The notes below the pieces were generated by a model, which was not told where the DNA came from, searched no databases, and worked only from the letters and a program-made list of their open reading frames with translations. The translations under genes were made by a program, and so were the position numbers. Below, in pieces: positions 56,351 to 64,000 of a DNA stretch of 64,000 bases; positions within the stretch are counted from its first letter, which is position 1, and each line of letters opens with the position of its first letter. The DNA comes from Zygaena filipendulae (lineage: Eukaryota > Arthropoda > Insecta > Lepidoptera > Zygaenidae): positions 5,277,501-5,341,500 of the forward strand of contig OU015662.1 in NCBI GenBank assembly GCA_907165275.2, given 5' to 3'.

Positions 56351-57066
56351 AATTGACGGTCAGTTTGGATGTCATCCGTGGAAGTAATCCACAGCCCGTG
56401 GCCATTGACGGTCAGTTAACGGATGTCATCCGCGGATATCATCCATCCCACTCACTGGCTGCAATCCGGCGCTTCTTTTCTCGACCGACCGACAGCGTTA
56501 CCAACTCTCGAAAATATTTTCCCCTAAAGGTTAAGTCGTAAACTTATAATATGAAATAAATTAATTAATAATTTACTAATTAATTATAATTAATATAATA
56601 ATTTATTTCATATGAAATAAATTAGTAAACAATTAATTAATAATAATTTATTAATAATTTATTTCATACTAGCTGTACCACGCGGTTTCACCCGCAGTAA
56701 TATCGAAGTTCCAGCGAGAATTCCGGGATAAAAAGTACCCTATGTCCTTCTCTGTACACCTGACAACGTGCATGCCAAATTTCATCCAAATCCGTTCAGC
56801 CGTTTTTGCGTGATTGAGTAACAAACATCCACACTTTCACATTTATAATATTAGTAGGATAGTAGGATTATTTAAACGGATTATTAAGATTATTAGGATT
56901 TCTTCGGAGGATTAGTAGGATTATTTAAGTAGCCACGAATTACGGTAAAGTACAATTTCAGTAAAAAATAATGATGACATCCGCGGATGGCATCCGTTAA
57001 CTGACCGTCAATGGCCACGGGGTGTGGATTACTTCCACGGATGAACATCTAAACTGACCGTCAATT
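56351..57066. mobile_element. TIR element of about 716 bp with a nested Helitron-like copy
   Basis: Ends AATTGACGGTCAGTTTGGAT and, in complement, AATTGACGGTCAGTTTAGAT. The repeats extend about 90 bp, with a second GACGGTCAGTTAACGGATG box and TCATCCGCGGAT. AT-only foldback sequence and a Helitron-like insertion lie between them. Confidence 0.75.
56672..56868 (-). mobile_element. Helitron-like copy, young subfamily, minus orientation
   Basis: ACTAGCTGTACCACGCGGTT to CATTTATAATATTAGTAGGA. Collinear in complement with 49928-50110. Nested in the 56351-57066 element, so younger than it. Confidence 0.75.
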
Positions 57067-57144
57067 TGGAGTTTTACGGTCAGCCCTAGAGTTTCGTGCA
57101 GCTGGTTGTTGACGAGTAAAAGCCGAAAACACGCGTGTCACGTT

Positions 57145-57605
57145 TGTCTTCGTTATTTCAGTCACTTTCCAGCATCTATTTTGGACCCTGAGCAGGAGAC
57201 TGGCTTTCAAGAGAGTCATGTTTTAACTTGGGGAACTCTAACATAGTCATTGGCGTTTCGCCATAATTGAAGAAGTAGATGAAGTGATTTTTATTATTAA
57301 GAAACATTGTCATTGGCGTAATAAGGCTTTTGGCGGGATTTTAGCAGTGACGGACGTCAGTTTTATATCTTTGTTTTGTAAATTAAATGCACATAAGTGA
57401 TCCATTAGTGATGAACAGTGTGTGGAAACAGTGAAATAAGATGAAATGGGGCGTTCATCGGGAGGTTGTCGTTTTACTTTACAACTTCCCACAGAGCGTC
57501 CTATTAAGGTCCAACATACATCGAAATGCATCTGGCCAATGCATTTTGATGTATGTAAATAACTTCAGAAGAAGAAAATACAACTAAATTGGCTGTATGG
57601 ACTTA
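57145..57605. repeat. Repeat block: copy of 40940-41110 followed by a single foldback arm
   Basis: 57145-57270 matches TCTTCGTTATTTCAG, CCAGCATCTATTTTGGACCC and GAGCAGGAGACTGGCTTTC. 57310-57605 matches the right arm of the 55597-56240 element and is continued at 57845 after the inserted MITE (GACTTA / GCTTCCTTTGCC). Confidence 0.6.
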
Positions 57606-57842
57606 CCGCCGCACTCAGAGTCGACTTTAATGATTACTTAGTTAAGTATAGATTTTTAAAACAAAACTGCCGCAATGAAACAAGTTTAATATATTAAGGT
57701 TAATTGACATTTAACTAATTAAGTTACATCTCATTAAATGACAATTAACATTAATTTAGTGAACGTCTCTGATTGCGGCTATTTTGTTTTAAAAATCCAT
57801 ACTTAACTAAGTAATCATTAAAGTCGACTCTGAGTGCGGCGG
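57606..57842. mobile_element. 237-bp MITE, copy A, with TTA target duplication
   Basis: Ends CCGCCGCACTCAGAGTCGAC in both orientations, about 68-bp arms with TAATGATTACTTAGTTAAGT and AAAACAAAACTGCCGCA. TTA flanks it at 57603-57605 and 57843-57845. The unoccupied site can be seen in the related arm near 56210 (GGACTAAGTTTCCTT), supporting the duplication. Confidence 0.85.
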
Positions 57843-57950
57843 TTAGCTTCCTTTGCCTTCCCTATTGCGGTAAATTTAACAAAAAAAAAGAAAATTAAAT
57901 TGTTGCATCCGTTTCCGTGACTAACTTTTTCCGTTTAACTTTTGGTACTA

Positions 57951-58188
57951 ACGGCCGCACTCAGAGTCGACTTTAATGATTACTTAGTTAAGTATAGATT
58001 TTTAAAACAAAACTGCCGCATTCAGAGACGTTCAGTAAATTAATGTTAATTGGCATTTAATGAGATGTAACTTAATCAGTTAAATGCCAATTAACATTAA
58101 TTTATTAAACTTGTGTGATTGCGGCAGTTTTGTTTTAAAAATCTATACTTAACTAAGTAATCATTAATGTCGACTCTGAGTGCGGCGG
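57951..58188. mobile_element. MITE copy B, same family
   Basis: Arms match copy A. The centre differs: copy B keeps a GAGACGTTCAGTAAATTAATG segment near its left side, whereas copy A has the same type of segment at its right. Left end CGGCCGCACTC, right end GAGTGCGGCGG followed by TTA; the duplication is unclear. Confidence 0.8.
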
Positions 58189-58547
58189 TTAGTTGTGTTT
58201 TGTAATTTCTATTTTCTCGTGACTTGTGCTAGCTAAAGGGCTTATTGTGGATTCAAAATTGGTTTTACTCAGGCTGTAGAATATCGGACTCTGTTTTGGA
58301 TTGCTTTTCTGACTGACCTTTGCAAGAATTACCTACCGAACCTGTGGATTGCCTTTGTGTTGACTCGGCTACGATAACTGGATATTTTACGCTTACTGCA
58401 TAAGAAATCATTTGTAATTACAAATAAAATATGCCTTCCACTTCCCGCTACAAGTGTTATTTTGGATGTGATAACCATGGTAAGTGTAAATACAAGTTCT
58501 AAAGTATGTATGAAGGACATAGGTAGGTACCTAATTTGTTTCTAACT

Positions 58548-58725
58548 TGCTGTCCCGAGCGGTGATTCCGGAGTTCCCGCGGGAACTTGAATAAATTATA
58601 GATATAAACGTTCCTCATGAATCTATCTCACATTGGTGATTTTGAAAATCTATTCAGTAGTTTTTTAGTTTACCGCAAATAGCCAGCAGAAGCGACTTCA
58701 TTTTATGCTATGTAAAGATTATAGA
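58548..58725 (-). mobile_element. Helitron-like fragment inside the first intron of the P-like element
   Basis: GAGTTCCCGCGGGAACTTG and AATCTATTCAGTAGTTTTTTAG match the family in minus orientation. The CTAGC end is degraded to CTTGCTGTCCCGAG. Confidence 0.5.
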
Positions 58726-60909
58726 TAGACTAGATGATGACTAGATGTTATCCGCGACTCAGTCCGCGTGCAATTATTTTATCGCAAGGACAGCAAGCAA
58801 CCATGGATGCAAGCAAGCAAACATCACTCACTGCACTCTCAGTGTTCTTCATCACTTTCCTAAGCCAGAATTTCCACATCTGGAAAAGTTTAATGTCTGG
58901 AAACAGATACTTGACAAAGGTCTTCAAGTAAAAGAAAATACTTATATTTATAATCATGTGAGACTTTGCAATAAACATTTTGAACATTATTATATTTCAC
59001 CAAGCAATCGTCTTACTTCCAATGCAGTGCCAACACTTTTTTTTAACGGTAACTACATGATTTGTTTATGTATACAACTTAGTTAATTTCACAGAATATA
59101 ATTCTGTACCTATAAATTAATGCAGGCGAAACTACATGAAATAGCTAGTTTTATAAATATGTATTACAGTCAAACTTATCGTAATGAAATTTGACACTCA
59201 GGGAGCCCATGGCAGGAGAAGCACGTAGGCTACTTTTTACCCTTTTATTTGTAAATATATCTATAAACCTATTATTCTAAATTTCAGCTTTGCCTCTACA
59301 GTCAATTCACACACAGAATGTTAGTCCTATGGCTTCGGTGGAACCATTAACATTTGGATCAGTATCATTGGAACCAACAACTTCTGCTTTACCAAAGCAA
59401 TCACTCAGACTACTTAAACCTAAATCAGGTAAATTGCATAAATTATTTTTATTCATTCATAACAGTTACTAGTAGGAGTTGTGGTATTTCAAGTTCTTTG
59501 TATAAAATGAATGTAAAAGTATTTTTTTTTTACACCTCGGCCAATGTAAGCAAGTCCATAATCTTATAAAAATAAATGTTTGTTATTTGTCTCTTATGCG
59601 CCACTAACTATCCAATCTCTACGCTGCAGATTTTTTTTTTTATTTATTAGTGGGACATGGGACAGACGAACATATAATCTACCTGGTGTTAAGTGGCTAT
59701 CGCAAGTGTATTGTATGTTTGTCTGTTTTAAAGAAATTAAAAAGCTAATATAATTAATAAATACTAATATTGTTTTATTGTCTATTTCTTTTCACAGGTA
59801 TTTTGAAGAGATGCTCCGACAATAATAAAACTATGAAAATGATAACTAAATTGAAAAACAGGATATCAAAAGTTACTTCAAAGTACAAAAGTGAAAAAAG
59901 GAAAGTACATCTGGCAAAAAAACTGTGTAACACAAGGTCGTTTCTTAAAATAATTGATAAAATGCCTGAAGCAATGAAAATTTTGACAACAATGCAATTG
60001 AAATGGAAAACGAAGCCAAGAGGAAGGAGATTCAGTTTAGATGAAAAAATTATGTCTCACACAATTGCTAAGCAAAGCCAAAAAGCTTACAAGTTGCTAT
60101 GCAATTTATTTGTATTACCGTCGAAGAGAAGCCTGAATAAATTATTAAGCACTTTACGTTTAAAACCAGGCATTAATGCTCAAATTTTAGAAAATTTGCA
60201 GCAAGCTGTATCTAAATTACCTATAGAAAAAAGGGTTTTTACACTTATTTTTGATGAAATAGCTTTATCACCTGGTTTATATTATAACTCTACAGAAATA
60301 ATATGTTTTGAACATTTTGGGACAAGAAAAAGAAATAAAATAGCAGATCATGCTTTAGTTTTCATGATTAAGGGAATAAAATCGAAAACAAAGCAGCCCA
60401 TATGTTTTACATTTTGCCAGAGTACAACTAAAAAAGATGAATTAAAAAATCTCCTAAAACTAATAATACAGGAACTAACGAAAATAGGAGTTATAATCAT
60501 AACTACAACCAGGCAACAACAAATGTTAGCACTATACGAAGTCTCAGAGAAGATACCATAATGAAATATAAGAGAAAAAAATGAGGAATATAAATCAACA
60601 GCCGTAGAAGTTGAAAATATATTTTTTTTTAACTTATTTGACACACCTCACTTATTAAAAGGTGTACGTAACAATTTTATTACTAAAGTAATAAATTTAA
60701 ACAAAATGGAAAAGAAAACATTGCTAAGTGGGAACACCTGAAAATGTTGCTAGACATTGATATAGGAGAAGACGAAATAAGACTAGTGAATAAACTAACC
60801 GAATGTCATGTGAATGTTGAGAAAATAAACAAAATGAAAGTGAAATTTGCTGCCCAAGTTTTTAGTCAGAGAGTGTCTTCAGCAATGCGTTTTTTAGCAA
60901 GTAAGTATA

Positions 60910-61131
60910 AAGGTCAAACCACACTTGAGCGGCTCTGCAGCGACGGGCGCTGCGCGGCAGCGACAAGGTGCTGCGCGGCAACGACGCGGCACTGCTAGAA
61001 AAATATTCTTTCTAATGTTTTATATGAGCTAAATAAGCAGCGCGGCAGTGCAGCGGTGCGGCGCGGCAGAGTTGCCCCCTGGAGAATGTATTGCTGCGCC
61101 GCGCCGCGCCGCTCAAGTGCGGTTTGACCTT
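60910..61131. mobile_element. GC-rich MITE inside an intron of the P-like element
   Basis: Ends AAGGTCAAACCACACTTGAG and, in complement, AAGGTCAAACCGCACTTGAG. The interior is strongly GC-rich (GCGCTGCGCGGCAGCGAC, GCCGCGCCGCGCCGCTC). It starts 9 bp after the splice donor at 60901. Confidence 0.8.
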
Positions 61132-62759
61132 ATGTTTGTGACCTGATTTAGATATTTTTTCTTTTTTAAAATAATATTGTAAATGCGAAGGTAATAAACC
61201 TAAAAGTCGATATAAACGCAGCAATACTTTTTAATTTTATATAGCTTTTGCCCTTGTTTCTGCCCGATTAAAATTCATTTATCGCGTGGGTTAAATTTTA
61301 TATCGATTTTCAGGTTGCCCCACAAACTTTTCTCATTATTTGTACTTTAAAAGATTAATAGAATGCAATTATTCGGTTAGGATACAGTTATTACTACCAA
61401 TAATGTATTTTTTTTTGATAGAGAGATAGGCGAATAGAGATCCATATTCTGATGTTAAGTCGCCATTGTCCTCCATAGTCGATAACAGCAACAAAAATAA
61501 TACCTACTGTTGGTACTGTGATTGTGCTGTTAAGCAGTGATACTCTTGTGATTTTACTGGCTAATCTAACACTTTTATTGTTTGAGATTGTTTCACTTAA
61601 TTAACAGAATGCTTTTTCTTTTTTCAGGACACAAAATCCTACCTGCCACTTGTGAAGATACAGCTGATTTATTGTTAAAAATGGATAAATTATTTGATTC
61701 ATTCACACTCATATCATGATACAGCGAAAGTGCTCAAGGGGTGTTTGAAAAAGAATTCCCCACATTTCCAGTTTTGGTGTGAAATTTTGCCAGTTCTGGA
61801 ATCAATGAGTTTCAAATCCATAAAAAAGAACCCTGATGGTACTGAAACAATTAAATTTGAAAAAGTACCATCTCTCCAGAACTGGATACATAACATAAAG
61901 ACATTTATGGAAATGTGGGAGTATCTCAATAGAAAATATAATATTAATAATATGATAGCTCGTAATTTCAATCAAGATCCCCTTGAGAATTTCTTTTGCT
62001 GTATCAGAAGCAATGGAGTTCGCAACGTTAATCCCACGTGCATACAATTTATCAATGCTTTTAAGACATTGTTAATTAATAATTTTGATTCGCTTCATTC
62101 AATTCATGCTAATTGTGAAAAGGATGACAACAAATCAATACAATCTTTAAAGTGCTTATTAACTGGTAATGGTGATTCGCCTAATTATACTGATTTAGCA
62201 TGTGAAATTGGTTCTTTGTTACAAATTATGAATGAAATAAAATCAAATGATACTAGTAAATTGCTTAATATCGAATCAAAAAAGTATTTAGCTGGGTATA
62301 TAATAAAAAAATGTAAAACCAAAATATTTAAAAGGTGTGGAAATTGTTCAAATGATTTACTGCGATCAGAAAGAGATGTTGATTTGTTTAATTACGAGGT
62401 TGATTATACAAAAAAATCATTGTATTATGGAAATGACGCATTTATAAATTTATTAAATGAAATATATTTTATGATTGTAACTTGAAGAAATATCATTTTT
62501 AAAAGATAAAATCATATTTTTTATCAATTGTAGGTGTGATTTTGATTCTGTAATTACTTGTAGAATTCATAAAGCTGATTTAATTCAATTTATAATAAAT
62601 TTATCGATCAAAGTAATCGTTCATAGCTGGTGCACTGGGATTAACAGGATATTGAGTGGTAAAATAAGTAACTATGATGAAAATGATTCTGTAAAATTGC
62701 AAGCTTTTAATTATTGTAAAACTCATGGAAAAAATAAATAATAACGAATAATTAATTCT

Positions 62760-62959
62760 TTCATTTTCAGAAATCTGTACCTTAGTACCTATCTATATAA
62801 TAAAGTAACAGCGCCATCTAGCTAGATAGCGGCAAATAACTGCCATCTAGCGACCAGTGCCCCTAGACTTCTAACTTTTGAACAATTTTTGAACGTTGAG
62901 TTGCCTATCTATTCCCGTATATATTGTATTATCTATGGTACTATCATATCAGTGTTGTA
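62760..62959. other. Short unrecognised stretch
   Basis: Has two GCCATCTAG(C/A)-type phrases near 62812 and 62841. No gene. Confidence 0.3.
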
Positions 62960-63290
62960 GACAATTAGACATGGGTAACTCCGGACCGGATATATCTTTG
63001 GACATGCATCCGGAAGCAGAGTTGTTACAACTCCTTCACTTGTCAAATATTAAACATATCCCATATCCAACCAACTCCGACCACTCCGAGACCAACCGAA
63101 CCGAGCGTCAAGTGGAGTCGAGCGGAAGGAGTTGTAATGATAACGCCGCGACATATCCCATATCCAACCAACTCCGGCAACTCCGAGTCCGACGCCGACC
63201 GACCGACTCCCGAACCGAGTAGGTACCGAAGCGAACCGAACCGACTCCTAGCGGAAGGAGTTGGAATAGGTACAAGTCACGAGTAGTGAT
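62960..63290. repeat. Degenerate tandem repeat rich in ACTCCGA
   Basis: ACATATCCCATATCCAACCA followed by ACTCCG occurs near 63053 and again near 63150 (about 97 bp apart). GCGGAAGGAGTTG occurs at 63123 and 63250. GAACCGA-type units lie between. The open frame at 62896-63222 reflects this composition and is not supported as a gene. Confidence 0.55.
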
Positions 63291-64000
63291 GCGAATCGAG
63301 CCAGTTTTTACTTATTATATTTTGTCAAATTCGTATTCGAGTGAAAATAAATTTGACTCGTTCGTTCACTCTAGTTACCGAGTCAACTCGGTGCGCCGAG
63401 TAGATTCGGTAAGCGCTACGCTCGATGTCACTACGTCACTAGTCTACGTTGGGGACTTTACAAGTTCAAAATTTCTATTTAATAAAATAAAAGTAGCCTA
63501 AGGCACCCACATCTGGTATCCGATGCGTCGCGTCCAGAGCGCGTCGCGTCGACGCGTGTACGAAGGTTGCCGAAAATGTATGGCGGAGACTTCCAAGCGA
63601 TGCGTATGATACCCGTATGACGTATTATATTCGAGTCGCGAGCGAAAGAAGGATGGCCAAATCGGACTCGATACGAAACAATGGTGTCCATATATGATAT
63701 ATATATGAAAAAAATCCTTATTTTTTAAGATTTAAGAAAACACAAAAAATATCTCTATAAGTAGCCACAAAAAAAAGATATCAATTTATTTGTGTTTTTG
63801 TAACTTCTACGACATCATGTATGTGGTTTCAGAACGCATCTATTGACGATTCATTTCGCGTATGACGTGACTTAGTATTCAAAGACTATAATTATTCACG
63901 TTTTTCTGAATAGTTTTACTAGATAGTTATGTAGGCATTAAATCAACAACTGTGTGTGCATTCTTGTCATAAAAAAAAATTATGTAGGTTCATAGTAAGT
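63291..64000. other. Right edge, nothing recognised
   Basis: Contains a GAGTCAACTCGG / CGCCGAGTAGATTCGG block that continues the ACTCG-rich composition, then a CpG-rich GCGTCGCGTCGACGCGTG patch at 63540-63560 and AT-rich sequence. No gene. Confidence 0.35.

Larger units (their letters stand above)
58432..62741 (+). pseudogene. P-element/THAP9-like transposase, decayed, about five exons
   Basis: Exon 1 (58432-58479) reads MPSTSRYKCYFGCDNH, the first Cys pair of a THAP zinc finger. Exon 2 (acceptor uncertain, 58792-58824, to 59048) has LHHFPKPEF, FNVWKQIL, RLCNKHFEHYY and AVPTLFF, completing the C2CH finger. Exon 3 is 59288-59428. Exon 4 (59798-60900) has RRFSLDEKIMSHTIAKQSQK and LIFDEIALSPG (first catalytic Asp), then ALVFMIKGIKS. 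Near 60512 a deletion destroys the second Asp region (CDQ in relatives). Motifs FDTPHLLKGVRNNF and AKWEHLKMLLDID follow in shifted frames. Exon 5 (from 61628) has ILPATCEDTADLLL, a frameshift near 61705, then NQDPLENFFCCIRSNG with the likely third acid. A C-terminal block with CRIHKADLIQF lies at 62535-62741. Splice phases between exons still fit. No 31-bp P-type inverted ends or 8-bp duplications were found. Confidence 0.85.

Noticed and set aside
58734..58987. Alternative frames over the THAP exon 2 region
   Set aside because: Only the frame with LHHFP..RLCNKHF..AVPTLFF fits the THAP family and the splice phases.
62896..63222. 108-aa frame
   Set aside because: Lies in a degenerate ACTCCGA tandem repeat; no family motif.

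Overview
The window looks like nuclear DNA of a moth or butterfly (Lepidoptera). It is AT-rich. Genes are split by GT..AG introns, and most of the sequence is dispersed transposon debris. Many copies resemble the non-autonomous Helitron-like elements common in Lepidoptera: a 5' start near TACTAATATTATAAA, a core with CCCGCGGGAA, and a 3' end CGGGGCACAGCTAGT. TAGGTACCTA-type motifs are scattered throughout. There are no prokaryotic genes, rRNA genes, true tRNA genes or CRISPR arrays.

Three host transporter genes were rebuilt from exons whose splice phases agree. (1) On the minus strand, the 5' part of an SLC22-like transporter: a 14-codon first exon at 22324-22366, next to a CpG-rich putative promoter, joins in phase to an exon at 97-208. 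The intron is about 22 kb and the gene runs off the left edge. (2) On the plus strand, an SLC22-like transporter with eight visible exons at 31923-40635 and 570 visible residues; its start exon was not found. (3) On the minus strand, a complete SLC16/monocarboxylate-transporter-like gene in three coding exons (54449-54722, 45715-46848, 45571-45635), 490 aa.

Mobile elements dominate the rest. At 24188-26778 lies an apparently intact Tc1/mariner-type transposon with an open 368-aa DD41D transposase, 468-bp near-identical inverted repeats and a TA target duplication. It is nested in an older inverted-repeat element. At 58432-62741 lies a decayed P-element/THAP9-like transposase with a THAP domain, whose frameshift removes the second catalytic Asp region. 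Inside the large intron of the SLC16-like gene (51201-53699) lies a terminal-inverted-repeat element. It carries the broken C-terminal half of a GHGK..D-type transposase-like protein and several copies of ACAGTCCCCTGT. At 42475-43383 is a 909-bp element with about 140-bp inverted repeats and a truncated Cys-containing reading frame. At 15472-22213 two 2546-bp direct repeats, apparently identical, flank a 1650-bp inverted-repeat element. Non-LTR remnants (13320-13815, 36594-36835), tRNA-derived SINEs and several MITE families fill the remainder. One MITE family carries two TGACGTCA palindromes per well-kept copy.

The three transporters are unrelated in sequence detail but all belong to the major facilitator superfamily. 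Nothing in the sequence names their substrates. All calls come from reading the sequence and from memory of protein families; no database search was run.
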